From contig CBDDYR010000004.1 in the NCBI GenBank assembly GCA_965235635.1, forward strand, positions 62,001 through 126,000: a DNA stretch of 64,000 nt, in the 5' to 3' direction. The stretch is from Fontibacterium meridianamericanum. Its GTDB lineage: Bacteria > Pseudomonadota > Alphaproteobacteria > Pelagibacterales > Pelagibacteraceae. The notes under the pieces were generated by a model. That model searched no databases. It was not told the origin of the DNA and saw only the letters and a list, made by a program, of their open reading frames with translations. The position numbers and the translations under genes were made by a program. Of the stretch, positions 35,356-45,489 are shown one piece after another. Positions within the stretch are counted from its first letter, which is position 1, and each line of letters begins with the position of its first letter.

Positions 35356-38298
35356 TTATAAAAGTACTTTTGATATTATTTCGTCCTGCTGTTGTACATG
35401 TTTTTTCAAATATCCGGTAGCCGTTGAAGCTGAAGGTTTTCTGCCAACATACTGCACTTTTTTAGATTTGGCCCCAATCAAATTTAAAGTCCAATTGATA
35501 TATTTTTCAACAAAACTCCAAGCTCCCATATTTTCTGGTTCTTCTTGGCACCAAATAAATTCATCGGCATTTTTAAATCTTTTTAAAAAACTAGCTAATT
35601 TTTTTACAGGGAAAGGATATAATTGTTCAATTCTCAATAGTTGAACTTTAGGATTTCTTATCGTTTCTCTTTTTTCAGAAATATCAAAATAAACTTTTCC
35701 TGAACAAAGAACTACGCGCTTAATTTCTTCATCTTTTACTAATTTAATTAAATTATATTCAGGAAAATCTGCATGATCCGGTAATATTCTATGAAAAGAA
35801 TTTTCAGGTAAAAAATCTTCAATTTCAGAAACACATTTTTTATGTCTCAATAAAGATTTTGGAGAAAATACTATAAGTGGTTTTCTAAATTTTCTATGAA
35901 TTTGTCTTCTTAACAAATGAAAATAGTTTGCGGGAGTAGTACAATTTACTACCTGCAAATTTTCCTGAGCACAGGATTGGAGATATCTTTCAATTCGCGC
36001 TGAGGAGTGTTCAGGCCCTTGTCCTTCATAGCCATGGGGAAGAAGCATGACTAATCCACTTGCTCTTGTCCATTTTTTTTCTCCAGAGGTAATAAATTGA
36101 TCAATTATAATTTGAGCACCATTTGCAAAATCACCAAACTGCGCTTCCCATAAAACTAATGTCTCGGGGGATGATAATGAATATCCATACTCAAATCCTA
36201 AAACTCCAAATTCTGATAAAAAACTATCAATAATTTCAAACTGAGCTTGTTCTGAGCTAAGATTTTTTAAAGGGTAATATTTTTCTCCAGTATTTTGATC
36301 AAGAACAGCAGCATGTCTTTGGCTAAAAGTTCCTCTTGATGAATCTTGTCCAACAAATCTTACTGGGTATCCTTCTAACAATAAAGTTCCAAAAGCCAAA
36401 CTTTCTGCTGTCGCCCAATCGAAACCTTTTCCAGTTTCAAACATTTTTTTCTTTGCCTCGAAAAGTCTTTTTATTGTTGAATGAAAATTAAAATTTTCTG
36501 GAAGGTTACAAATTTTTTCTCCAGCTTGATGAATTAATTCTAAATCAACTCCAGTTACCCCTCTACGATCAGAACCAATTTCAGTTGTAAATTTTGACCA
36601 GCTTCCTGTAAACCAATCTATCTGATTTGGAATATAACTCTTTGATGAATCAAACTCTGTGTCTAAAAATTTTTTAAAATTATCTTTTTCTTTTTGAAAT
36701 TCATCATCTCTTAAAACTCCTTCTTGAATAAGTTGGTTTCCATAAATTGTTAACGTTGTGGCTTGCGATCTAATTTTTTTGTACATTAAAGGTTGAGTAA
36801 AAGAAGGCTCATCCCCTTCATTATGACCAAATCTTCTGTAACAAATGATATCAATAACGACATCTCGTTTAAATTTTTGTCTATATTCTGTTGCAATTCT
36901 TGAACAATAAACAACAGATTCTGGATCATCTCCATTTACATGGAATATCGGAGCTTGAACCATTTTAGCTACTTCAGATGGATAAGGTGAAGATCTTGCA
37001 AATGAAGGACTCGTAGTAAAACCAATTTGATTATTAACAATAATATGAATGGTTCCTCCGGTATTATGTCCTTTTAAACCAGACATGGCAAAACATTCGG
37101 CAACAATTCCTTGTCCTGCAAAAGCTGCATCTCCATGTAAAAGAATCGGTATCACTTTTACTCGCTGTGGATCGTTATGAAAAAATTGTTTAGCTCTAGT
37201 TTGCCCTAATACTACTGGATTTACCGCTTCAAGGTGAGAAGGGTTTGCCGTTAAACTTACATGAACGCTGTTACCATTAAAATCTCTATCTGCAGATGCT
37301 CCTAAATGATATTTAACATCACCAGAAACACCTGCAGCATCAGGGCCTGGATCACCTGAAAATTCTTTAAATATTTTTTTAAAAGGCTTTTGAATTACGT
37401 TCGCGAGAATATTTAATCTACCTCTATGAGGCATTCCTATTTTAATTTCTTTTACTCCTAAATTACCTCCAACTTTAACTATTTGTTCAAGTGCAGGAAT
37501 CAAAGACTCACAGCCATCTAACCCAAATCTTTTTGTTCCAACAAACTTAGTATGGCAATAATTTTCAAATCCTTCTGCCTCTATCAATTTTTTTAAAATT
37601 GCTTTTTTACCTTCAGTAGTAAAATTTGCCTCTTTGCCTTTTCCTTCGATTCTTTCTTGGATCCATTTTTTTTCTTCTGGATCTGACATGTGCATAAACT
37701 CTATTCCAATTTTGGCACAATAAGTTTTTAATAAAATTTCTAATATCTCGTTAACTGTTGCATATTCAAAACCAAGAACATTATCTAAGAAAATTTTTCT
37801 ATTTCTATCTTCTTTTTTAAAACCATAAGTTTCTGGATTTAATTCAGGATGATAGTGTTTTTCTTGTAGTTGTAGTGGATCTAAATCAGCAATAAGATGA
37901 CCTCTAATTCTGTAGGCTCTAATCATCATGATTGCTCTAACAGAGTCAATTGTAGATCTTTCTACATCAACTTTTTCATCACTTGATAAAGTTTTATTTT
38001 TTTCTGTTATTTTTTCTTTAATTGAATTTCCATTTAAATTTTTTGGAAGATATTTTTCATAAACATCTAAATCTCCATTAGAAATATATTTAATATTTGA
38101 TGGAGCCCAACTAGGTCCTTGATTTTCTATAATATTATTTTTTTGATCACCAAGACCTTCAAAAAATTGTCGCCAACTATCGGGAATACTTGCAGGATTT
38201 TCTACATATTTAGCGTAAAGTTTTTCAATATAAGATGAGTTTGTTCCTGATAAAAAAGATGTTTTTTGAAAAATAATATTATTCTCTTGCGACGACAT
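35356..38298 (-). CDS. sucA: 2-oxoglutarate dehydrogenase E1
   Basis: A 980-residue thiamine diphosphate enzyme that decarboxylates 2-oxoglutarate in the TCA cycle. The N-terminal E2-binding peptide SYIEKLYAKYVENP is present, then GMPHRGRLN, the ThDP motif region HGDAAFAGQGIVAE with NNQIGFTT, and the C-terminal half with GQDSSRGTFSQRHA and LLPHGYEGQGPEHSS. Length is typical of the OdhA/SucA family. It is 25 bases downstream of sucD. Confidence 0.98.
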   Translation of the reverse strand: MSSQENNIIFQKTSFLSGTNSSYIEKLYAKYVENPASIPDSWRQFFEGLGDQKNNIIENQGPSWAPSNIKYISNGDLDVYEKYLPKNLNGNSIKEKITEKNKTLSSDEKVDVERSTIDSVRAIMMIRAYRIRGHLIADLDPLQLQEKHYHPELNPETYGFKKEDRNRKIFLDNVLGFEYATVNEILEILLKTYCAKIGIEFMHMSDPEEKKWIQERIEGKGKEANFTTEGKKAILKKLIEAEGFENYCHTKFVGTKRFGLDGCESLIPALEQIVKVGGNLGVKEIKIGMPHRGRLNILANVIQKPFKKIFKEFSGDPGPDAAGVSGDVKYHLGASADRDFNGNSVHVSLTANPSHLEAVNPVVLGQTRAKQFFHNDPQRVKVIPILLHGDAAFAGQGIVAECFAMSGLKGHNTGGTIHIIVNNQIGFTTSPSFARSSPYPSEVAKMVQAPIFHVNGDDPESVVYCSRIATEYRQKFKRDVVIDIICYRRFGHNEGDEPSFTQPLMYKKIRSQATTLTIYGNQLIQEGVLRDDEFQKEKDNFKKFLDTEFDSSKSYIPNQIDWFTGSWSKFTTEIGSDRRGVTGVDLELIHQAGEKICNLPENFNFHSTIKRLFEAKKKMFETGKGFDWATAESLAFGTLLLEGYPVRFVGQDSSRGTFSQRHAAVLDQNTGEKYYPLKNLSSEQAQFEIIDSFLSEFGVLGFEYGYSLSSPETLVLWEAQFGDFANGAQIIIDQFITSGEKKWTRASGLVMLLPHGYEGQGPEHSSARIERYLQSCAQENLQVVNCTTPANYFHLLRRQIHRKFRKPLIVFSPKSLLRHKKCVSEIEDFLPENSFHRILPDHADFPEYNLIKLVKDEEIKRVVLCSGKVYFDISEKRETIRNPKVQLLRIEQLYPFPVKKLASFLKRFKNADEFIWCQEEPENMGAWSFVEKYINWTLNLIGAKSKKVQYVGRKPSASTATGYLKKHVQQQDEIISKVLL

Positions 38299-38323
38299 AT
38301 AATTTTATAATCTTAATAAAATA

Positions 38324-39199
38324 CTAAGTCTTAAGTTTGTCAAATAAAGTTTTACCAATATCTGCTGGGGAATTTGCAACGGTTATGCCGCAAGATTTCA
38401 TCGTTTCAATTTTATCTTTAGCAAGTCCTTTCCCTCCAGAAATAATCGCCCCGGCATGACCCATTCTTCGTCCGGGAGGTGCTGTGACTCCTGCAATAAA
38501 TCCAACAACAGGTTTTTTAATTTTTGAGGATTTTATAAATTCAGCAGCTTCCTCTTCTGCGCTTCCACCTATTTCCCCTATCATAATGATTGATTTAGTT
38601 TCATCATCTTTTAAAAATAAATCTAAACAATCAATAAAGTTAGTTCCATTAATAGGGTCTCCTCCAATACCGATACAAGTGGACTGTCCAAGGCCCAATG
38701 CCGTCGTTTGTGCAACTGCCTCATAGGTTAAAGTTCCTGACCTTGATACAATTCCTACAGATCCTTTTTTGTGAATATGTCCTGGCATAATTCCAATTTT
38801 ACATTCATCCGGTGTAATAATTCCTGGGCAGTTAGGTCCGATCAATCTACTTTTAGACTTAATTAATTTTTCTTTCACTTTAACCATATCTAAGACTGGA
38901 ATTCCCTCTGTAATACAAACAATTAAAGGTATTTTACTATCTAAAGCTTCAATAATTGCAGCTGCTGCAAATGCTGCAGGAACATATATCATTGTTGCAT
39001 CTGGTTTTAATTTATCAACTGCATCCGCAACTGTATTAAAAACTGGAAGACCTAAGTGAGTCTGTCCACCTTTTTTAGGAGTTATTCCACCAACTAGATT
39101 TGTTCCATATGCAAGAGCTTGCTCAGAATGAAACGTTCCATGCTTACCTGTAAACCCCTGACATATAACTTTAGTTTTTTTATTTACTAGAACAGACAT
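38324..39199 (-). CDS. sucD: Succinyl-CoA synthetase alpha subunit
   Basis: A 291-residue subunit that binds CoA and carries the phosphohistidine. The start VICQGFTGKHGTFHSEQAL, IGPNCPGIITP and the active-site His in GRRMGHAGAII are conserved. It forms the heterotetramer with SucC and makes ATP or GTP from succinyl-CoA. It follows sucC by 2 bases. Confidence 0.98.
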   Translation of the reverse strand: MSVLVNKKTKVICQGFTGKHGTFHSEQALAYGTNLVGGITPKKGGQTHLGLPVFNTVADAVDKLKPDATMIYVPAAFAAAAIIEALDSKIPLIVCITEGIPVLDMVKVKEKLIKSKSRLIGPNCPGIITPDECKIGIMPGHIHKKGSVGIVSRSGTLTYEAVAQTTALGLGQSTCIGIGGDPINGTNFIDCLDLFLKDDETKSIIMIGEIGGSAEEEAAEFIKSSKIKKPVVGFIAGVTAPPGRRMGHAGAIISGGKGLAKDKIETMKSCGITVANSPADIGKTLFDKLKT

Positions 39200-39201
39200 A
39201 A

Positions 39202-40362
39202 TTAAGATGTAGCTTCTACAATTTTTTTTGCTGCATCAGATAAATTATCAGCAGAAATAATTGTCAACCCAGATTTTTTTAAAATTTCTTTACCTTCATC
39301 AACTTTTGTTCCCGCTAGTCTAACCACTAGAGGAATTTTGAGATCAACTTCTTTAGCTGCTTCTACGACACCTTGTGCAATAATATCGCAACGCATAATT
39401 CCACCAAAAATATTTATTAAAATCCCCTCAACATTTTTATCTGATAAAATAATTCTAAAAGCAGCAGAAACTTTTTCTTTTGTAGCTCCGCCTCCTACAT
39501 CTAAAAAATTTGCAGGTTCTGAACCGTAAAGTTTAATAATATCCATTGTTGCCATAGCAAGACCAGCCCCATTGACCATGCAACCAATTTTTCCATCTAA
39601 TTTAATGTAAGCTAATTCATACTTACTTGCTTCAATTTCCATTGGATCTTCTTCATTTAAATCTCTAAGCGCTTTAATTTCTGGATGTCTAAAAAGAGCA
39701 TTATCATCGAAACTTATTTTTGCATCTAAACACTTAATTTGATTTTCCGTCGTAAGAATTAACGGATTAATTTCGATTAAACTTCCATCTGCATTTATCA
39801 AAGTATCATATAAAGATTGAGCAACTTTCTTTGCCTGATGCTTTTGCTCTCCACTTAAGTTAAAAGGTTTTACAATTTGTTCTAAATCCTCATCTTTTAA
39901 TTTTGTCGATAATGAAACACGCGTTGTAATAATTTTCTCAGGAGTTTTAGCTGCAACTTCCTCAATATCCATTCCTCCTTCAGCACTAGAAATAAAAGCA
40001 ATTTTTGAAGATGCCCTGTCTACTAAACAAGATAGATAAAACTCTTTTTTTATATCCGATGCTTCTTCTATATAAATTCTTTTTACTTCTCTGCCTTGAG
40101 GTCCTGTTTGGTGTGTGACAAGAACTTTTCCAAGTAAATCCTTGCATTTTTGCTTTAATTCATCAATGTTTTTAACTAATTTTACTCCTCCAGCTTTTCC
40201 TCTTCCACCCGCATGGATTTGAGCTTTAACCACGTACATCTTACTATTTAACTGCTTAATCTTCTCATCAATCTCATTTAAATTAAAAATAACAACACCC
40301 CTTGAAACTGGTGCTCCAAATTTTTTTATGACTTCTTTTGCCTGATGTTCGTGAATATTCAT
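39202..40362 (-). CDS. sucC: Succinyl-CoA synthetase beta subunit
   Basis: A 386-residue ATP-grasp subunit that determines nucleotide use. The N-terminus MNIHEHQAKEV, AQIHAGGRGKAGGVKL, the GLAMATMDIIKLYG stretch and GGGATKEKVSAAF are conserved. It sits between mdh and sucD in a TCA operon. Confidence 0.98.
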   Translation of the reverse strand: MNIHEHQAKEVIKKFGAPVSRGVVIFNLNEIDEKIKQLNSKMYVVKAQIHAGGRGKAGGVKLVKNIDELKQKCKDLLGKVLVTHQTGPQGREVKRIYIEEASDIKKEFYLSCLVDRASSKIAFISSAEGGMDIEEVAAKTPEKIITTRVSLSTKLKDEDLEQIVKPFNLSGEQKHQAKKVAQSLYDTLINADGSLIEINPLILTTENQIKCLDAKISFDDNALFRHPEIKALRDLNEEDPMEIEASKYELAYIKLDGKIGCMVNGAGLAMATMDIIKLYGSEPANFLDVGGGATKEKVSAAFRIILSDKNVEGILINIFGGIMRCDIIAQGVVEAAKEVDLKIPLVVRLAGTKVDEGKEILKKSGLTIISADNLSDAAKKIVEATS

Positions 40363-40368
40363 GAAAAA

Positions 40369-41355
40369 TTAATACTGAGGCTTTTTAGTTTTAATTTTTG
40401 CAACCTCTGGATCAAGTTTAAAGAGATCTTGAGTTAATTTTTTAACTGAATCGACAGATTTTAAAAACATCTCTTTTTCTTGAGGATTGAATTTAATCTC
40501 AATAATTTTTTCAACTCCTTTTGCACCAATAATAACGGGAACACCTACATAAAGATCGTCCACACCATATTCACCATCTAAATAAACTGCGCATGGCAAA
40601 ATTTTCTTTTTATCTTTCAAAAATGCCTCTGCCATTTCAATAGCTGAACTCGCTGGAGCATAATAAGCGGAGCCTGTTTTTAATAATTTTACTATTTCAG
40701 CTCCTCCATCTCGAGTTCTTTGTATAATTTTATCTATTCTTTCTTTAGTCGACCATTTCATATCTATTAAATCCGGTATCGGTATTCCTGCAACTGTAGA
40801 GTACCTAGCAAGTGGAACCATTGTGTCTCCATGACCACCTAAAACAAAAGCCGTTACATCTTCTATGGAAACTTTAAATTCTTCAGATAAGAATAATCTA
40901 AAACGAGAAGAGTCTAAAACTCCTGCCATCCCAACTACTTTTTCAGCAGGCAGCCCAGAGTATTTTTGTAATGCCAAAACCATAACATCTAAAGGATTAG
41001 TAATACAAATTACAAAAGCATTTGGAGAATATTTTTTAATTCCTTCACCAACTTGTTTCATAACTTTTGAATTTATTCCTAAAAGATCATCTCTACTCAT
41101 TCCTTCTTTTCTCGGAACGCCTGCCGTTACAATAATTACATCTGAATTTGCAATATCAGCATAACTTGTTGTGCCTTTAAGATTTGCATTAAAACGTTCA
41201 ACGGCTCCAGATTGGGCAATGTCTAAAGATTTACCTTCAGGCAATCCTGCGGCGATATCAAAAATAACTACATCCCCTAATTCTTTTAAAGAAACTAAAT
41301 GAGCTAATGTTCCGCCAATTTGTCCTGATCCTATAAGTGATATTTTTTTTCTCAT
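40369..41355 (-). CDS. mdh: Malate dehydrogenase
   Basis: A 328-residue NAD-dependent dehydrogenase of the LDH-like MDH family. The N-terminal Rossmann motif is ISLIGSGQIGGTLAHL, substrate-binding residues are seen in TAGVPRKEGMSRDDLL and VICITNPLDVMV, and the catalytic His in LGGHGDTMVP. It oxidises malate to oxaloacetate. It is 6 bases upstream of sucC, the classic alphaproteobacterial mdh-sucCD-sucAB order. Confidence 0.97.
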   Translation of the reverse strand: MRKKISLIGSGQIGGTLAHLVSLKELGDVVIFDIAAGLPEGKSLDIAQSGAVERFNANLKGTTSYADIANSDVIIVTAGVPRKEGMSRDDLLGINSKVMKQVGEGIKKYSPNAFVICITNPLDVMVLALQKYSGLPAEKVVGMAGVLDSSRFRLFLSEEFKVSIEDVTAFVLGGHGDTMVPLARYSTVAGIPIPDLIDMKWSTKERIDKIIQRTRDGGAEIVKLLKTGSAYYAPASSAIEMAEAFLKDKKKILPCAVYLDGEYGVDDLYVGVPVIIGAKGVEKIIEIKFNPQEKEMFLKSVDSVKKLTQDLFKLDPEVAKIKTKKPQY

Positions 41356-41359
41356 ATAA

Positions 41360-42856
41360 TTAATTCATTGTTGGCATTGTAAAATTTGAAGTTGCCTTTA
41401 TACCAGAAGGCCATCTTGAAGTAATAGTTTTTAATTTAGTATAAAATCTCACTCCTTCCATTCCATGTACATGTTGATCACCAAATAAAGATCTTTTCCA
41501 GCCCCCAAAACTATGAAAAGCCATTGGCACAGGTATTGGAATATTTATTCCAACCATTCCAACTTTAATATGGCTTGAAAATGTTCTTGCGCTATCTCCA
41601 TCTCTTGTAAAAAGAGTAACTCCATTACCAAACTCATGTTTATTAATTAAGTCTACTGCTTCATTAAAATTTTTTGCTCTTACAACTGAAAGGACAGGTC
41701 CAAATATTTCTTCTTTATAAATTCTCATGTTTTCTTTTACATGATCAAATAAACAACCTCCTAAATAGAAACCCTTTTCATGTCCTTGAGGTTTTTTTAT
41801 TTTTCTTCCATCCACAACTAATTTTGCTCCTTCTTTAACTCCCAAATCTACATAACTTGTAACCTTTTCTAGATGTTGAGCGGTAACCAATGGACCCATA
41901 TCTATTCCTTTATCAAGGCCAGGTCCTACTTTTAAATTATTGAGTTCTTTTGTAAGCTTACTTACTAACTCATCACCAATATTTCCCACTGCAACTGCTA
42001 CCGATTGGGCCATACATCTTTCGCCGGCTGAACCATACGCGGCACCCATAAGCCCTGCAACGGCTTGATCTAAATCTGCATCTGGCATCACAACACAGTG
42101 ATTTTTAGCGCCTCCTAATGCTTGAACTCTTTTTTCAAATTTTGCTGCGTTCTCATAAATATATTTAGCGATAGGAGTTGATCCTACAAAACTAATTGCA
42201 CAAACATTTGGATTCGAAAGTAATGCATCTACAGATTCTTTATCGCCATTTACAACATTAAAAACTCCATCTGGTAAACCAGCTTCTTTTAACAATTCTG
42301 CTAATCTTAAAGAGCAGCTTGGATCTTTTTCAGATGGCTTTAAAATAAAAGTATTTCCACATGCAATTGCTAAAGGAAACATCCACATAGGGACCATTGC
42401 TGGAAAATTAAAAGGGGTAATACCAGCACAAACTCCTAGTGGTTGTCTAATTGACCAACTATCAACATTGGTTCCAACATTTTCTGTAAACTCACCTTTC
42501 AATAAATGGGGGATACCACAGGCAAACTCAACAACCTCTAAACCTCTTGTTAAAGATCCTTTGGCATCATCATAAACTTTACCATGTTCTGAAACGATTA
42601 TTTTTGTAAGTTCATCTGAATTCTTTTCTATTAATTCTTTGAATTTGAATAAAATTCTTGCTCTTTGTAATGGTGGTACTTGAGACCATGTTACAAATGC
42701 TTTATTTGCAATTGCAACTACATCATCAACATCTTTTTTTGTAGCTAGATTTACTTTGGCTGAAACTTCTCCTGTGGCTGGATTAAAAACATCAGAAGTT
42801 TTTTTTGAAGATCCAAGAAAAGACTTTCCGTTAACAAAATGCTCTATAATTCTCAT
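41360..42856 (-). CDS. mmsA: Methylmalonate-semialdehyde dehydrogenase (CoA-acylating)
   Basis: A 498-residue aldehyde dehydrogenase. It has the MmsA-type sequence GVCAGITPFNFPAMVPMWMF, FVGSTPIAKYIYE, the catalytic cysteine in AYGSAGERCMAQS and the ending AFHSFGGWKRSLFGD. It converts methylmalonate or malonate semialdehyde to propionyl- or acetyl-CoA in valine, inositol or beta-alanine breakdown. Its insertion between sdhB and mdh links that breakdown to the TCA operon, and it has its own candidate promoter. A 3-hydroxyisobutyrate dehydrogenase-type gene, which would supply its substrate, lies at 56114-56989. Confidence 0.93.
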   Translation of the reverse strand: MRIIEHFVNGKSFLGSSKKTSDVFNPATGEVSAKVNLATKKDVDDVVAIANKAFVTWSQVPPLQRARILFKFKELIEKNSDELTKIIVSEHGKVYDDAKGSLTRGLEVVEFACGIPHLLKGEFTENVGTNVDSWSIRQPLGVCAGITPFNFPAMVPMWMFPLAIACGNTFILKPSEKDPSCSLRLAELLKEAGLPDGVFNVVNGDKESVDALLSNPNVCAISFVGSTPIAKYIYENAAKFEKRVQALGGAKNHCVVMPDADLDQAVAGLMGAAYGSAGERCMAQSVAVAVGNIGDELVSKLTKELNNLKVGPGLDKGIDMGPLVTAQHLEKVTSYVDLGVKEGAKLVVDGRKIKKPQGHEKGFYLGGCLFDHVKENMRIYKEEIFGPVLSVVRAKNFNEAVDLINKHEFGNGVTLFTRDGDSARTFSSHIKVGMVGINIPIPVPMAFHSFGGWKRSLFGDQHVHGMEGVRFYTKLKTITSRWPSGIKATSNFTMPTMN

Positions 42857-42869
42857 TTAAATTAATAAG

Positions 42870-42898
42870 AAAATATAAGGATAAAATTAAGCTGTCAA
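42870..42898 (-). promoter_or_regulatory. Candidate promoter for mmsA-mdh-sucCDAB-lpdA
   Basis: On the minus strand TTGACA, a 17-base spacer and TATTTT lie in the 60-base gap after sdhB, which is the largest gap in this gene run. The -35 box is perfect and the -10 matches four of six positions. The predicted start would be only about 7 bases before the mmsA ATG, and no ribosome binding site is seen, so the message may be nearly leaderless. Confidence 0.5.
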
Positions 42899-42916
42899 AT
42901 AGTGAAGTAAAAAAAA

Positions 42917-43708
42917 TTAAAGATCTTTACTATGTTGAACTAACATTTTTTTTATTGAACCAATCGCTTTTGCTGGATTTAATCCTTTAGGGCAGGTGTT
43001 AGTACAGTTCATGATTGTATGACATCTAAAAAGTTTAAGTTCATCTGCAACTTTTTTTAATCTTTTTCCTCTCTCCTCATCTCTGCTATCAATAATCCAT
43101 CGGTAAGCCTGCAATAAAACAGCAGGTCCTAAATATTTTTCACCGTTCCACCAATAACTTGGGCAAGATGTTGAACAACATGCACAAAGAATACATTCAT
43201 ATAAACCGTCTAACTTTTCTCTGTCTTGTTTTGATTGATATATTTCTTTATCGCTACCATTGCTTTTCTTTTCAACCTGCAGCCATGGTTCAATGGACTG
43301 ATACTGTTTATAAAGTTGATTTAAATTTGCTACTAAATCTTTAATTACCGGCATATGCGGAAGCGGGTAAACTTTTATCTCGTCTTTAATATCTACTGCA
43401 GATTTTGTACAAGCAAGTCCATTAACTCCATCAATATTCATTGCACAAGATCCACAAACACCCTCTCGACAAGATCTTCTAAAAGTTAATGTCGTATCAA
43501 TTTCATTTTTAATTTTAATAAGGACATCAAGAACCATAGGTCCACATTCATCCATATTGACTTCGTAGGTATCAACTCTTGGATTCTCTTTTTTTTCAGG
43601 ATCCCAGCGATAAACTTTAACTTTTTTTAAATTTTTTCCATTAGTCTTGTCTTTAAAATATTTTCCCTCAACAATTTTTGAGTCTTTAGGTAGTGCAAAC
43701 TGAACCAT
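42917..43708 (-). CDS. sdhB: Succinate dehydrogenase iron-sulfur subunit
   Basis: A 263-residue subunit with three iron-sulfur clusters. The [2Fe-2S] ligands are in CREGVCGSCAMNI, the [4Fe-4S] in CILCACCSTSCPSYWW, and the [3Fe-4S] in CHTIMNCTNTCPKGLNP. It passes electrons from SdhA to ubiquinone at the membrane. It adjoins sdhA with a one-base overlap. Confidence 0.98.
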   Translation of the reverse strand: MVQFALPKDSKIVEGKYFKDKTNGKNLKKVKVYRWDPEKKENPRVDTYEVNMDECGPMVLDVLIKIKNEIDTTLTFRRSCREGVCGSCAMNIDGVNGLACTKSAVDIKDEIKVYPLPHMPVIKDLVANLNQLYKQYQSIEPWLQVEKKSNGSDKEIYQSKQDREKLDGLYECILCACCSTSCPSYWWNGEKYLGPAVLLQAYRWIIDSRDEERGKRLKKVADELKLFRCHTIMNCTNTCPKGLNPAKAIGSIKKMLVQHSKDL

Positions 43709-45489
43709 TAATACACTCTCGCTTTCGGAGGAAAATATTGAACTTCATTAGTGAGTGTAAAATTATGAACATTTCTGTAATCAATTTTTACTTTCTCACC
43801 ATCTTGCCAAGCAAGTGTATGCTTCATCCAATTTTCATCGTCTCGATCTTTAAAATCTTCTCTAGAATGCGCCCCTCTGCTTTCTTTTCTATTTTCTGCA
43901 GACGCCATCGTCACAAGTGATTGTCTTATCAAATTATCAAATTCTAAAGTTTCAATTAAATCAGTATTAAAGATTAAAGACTTATCTGAAACTGAAATAT
44001 CATCCATTCCTTGCCATGGTTTTTTAATTTCTTCCATGCCTTCTTTTAAAATTTTAGCATCTCTAAATACCGCACAATTTTTTTGCATTGTTCTTTGCAT
44101 TTTATCTCTAAGTACAGAAGTAGGGGTACCTCCATTTGAATTTCTTAATTTATCAAATCTTGAAATTGATTTTTCAGTTTCACTTTCAGGAATTACTTCA
44201 TGTTTAGAATTTGGTTGTACTATTGTTGCAGCTCTCATAGCTGCGGCTCTACCAAATACTACAAGGTCAATTAATGAATTAGATCCTAGTCTATTTGCAC
44301 CATGAACAGAAACACAAGCTGCTTCGCCGACTGCCATTAAGCCTGGAACAATTACATCTTTGCCATTTTCAGTTTTTGATACTACTTCACCGTAATAATT
44401 AGTAGGAATGCCACCCATATTATAATGAACCGTCGGAACAACTGGGATCGGTTGTTTTGTTACATCAACACCAGCAAAAATTTTTGCTGACTCAGAAATC
44501 CCTGGAAGTCTTTCATGTAAAACTTTTGGATCTAAATGATTTAAATGAAGATAGATATGATCTTTATTTTTACCAACTCCTCTGCCTTCATTTATTTCAA
44601 TTGTCATAGATCTTGAAACCACATCTCTTGATGCAAGATCTTTTGCAGATGGAGCGTATCTTTCCATAAATCTTTCTCCTTCGGAGTTAACTAGAAATCC
44701 TCCTTCTCCTCTAGAACCTTCAGTGATTAAACATCCAGCTCCATAAATTCCTGTTGGATGAAATTGAATAAATTCCATATCTTGTAATGGTAAACCCGCT
44801 CTTAAAACCATCGCGTTTCCATCTCCGGTACAAGTATGTGCTGAAGTTGCTGAAAAATATGCTCTTCCATAACCACCCGTAGCTAAAATTGTCATATTCG
44901 CTCTGAAACGATGAATAGTTCCATCTTGTAAATTCCAAGCTGTAACTCCATGACATTTTCCATTATGCATTAATAAATCTAATGCAAAATATTCTATAAA
45001 AAATTCAGTATTCTTTTTTAGTGCCTGACCATAAAGCGTGTGAAGAATTGCATGTCCCGTTCTATCCGCAGCAGCACAAGTTCTTTGAGCAATACCATTT
45101 CCATAATTAGCTGTCATTCCGCCAAATGGTCTTTGATAAATTTTTCCCTCTTCAGTTCTGCTAAAAGGAACTCCATATTTTTCAAGTTCAATAACTGCTC
45201 TTGGCGCTTCTTTGCATAAATATTCAATAGCATCTTGATCGCCCAACCAATCAGCACCTTTTACCGTGTCATACATGTGCCAACGCCAATCATCCTCTGA
45301 CATATTTCCTAATGCAGCAGAGATTCCGCCTTGTGCAGCAGCAGTATGACTTCTTGTTGGAAATACTTTTGAAATACAAGCTGTTTTAAGTCCAGCTTCA
45401 GCTAAACCAACAGCTGCTCTTAATCCTGAACCGCCAGCTCCTACAACGAGTACATCATATTCATGATCAATAATTGGATAACTGCTCAT
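43708..45489 (-). CDS. sdhA: Succinate dehydrogenase flavoprotein subunit
   Basis: A 593-residue FAD subunit. The FAD-binding region DVLVVGAGGSGLRAAVGLA and the covalent-flavin His in TRSHTAAAQGGISA are present. HPTGIYGAGCLITEGSRGE and the substrate-binding Arg region in REDFKDRDDENW follow. It oxidises succinate to fumarate in complex II. It overlaps sdhD by 4 bases. Confidence 0.98.
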   Translation of the reverse strand: MSSYPIIDHEYDVLVVGAGGSGLRAAVGLAEAGLKTACISKVFPTRSHTAAAQGGISAALGNMSEDDWRWHMYDTVKGADWLGDQDAIEYLCKEAPRAVIELEKYGVPFSRTEEGKIYQRPFGGMTANYGNGIAQRTCAAADRTGHAILHTLYGQALKKNTEFFIEYFALDLLMHNGKCHGVTAWNLQDGTIHRFRANMTILATGGYGRAYFSATSAHTCTGDGNAMVLRAGLPLQDMEFIQFHPTGIYGAGCLITEGSRGEGGFLVNSEGERFMERYAPSAKDLASRDVVSRSMTIEINEGRGVGKNKDHIYLHLNHLDPKVLHERLPGISESAKIFAGVDVTKQPIPVVPTVHYNMGGIPTNYYGEVVSKTENGKDVIVPGLMAVGEAACVSVHGANRLGSNSLIDLVVFGRAAAMRAATIVQPNSKHEVIPESETEKSISRFDKLRNSNGGTPTSVLRDKMQRTMQKNCAVFRDAKILKEGMEEIKKPWQGMDDISVSDKSLIFNTDLIETLEFDNLIRQSLVTMASAENRKESRGAHSREDFKDRDDENWMKHTLAWQDGEKVKIDYRNVHNFTLTNEVQYFPPKARVY

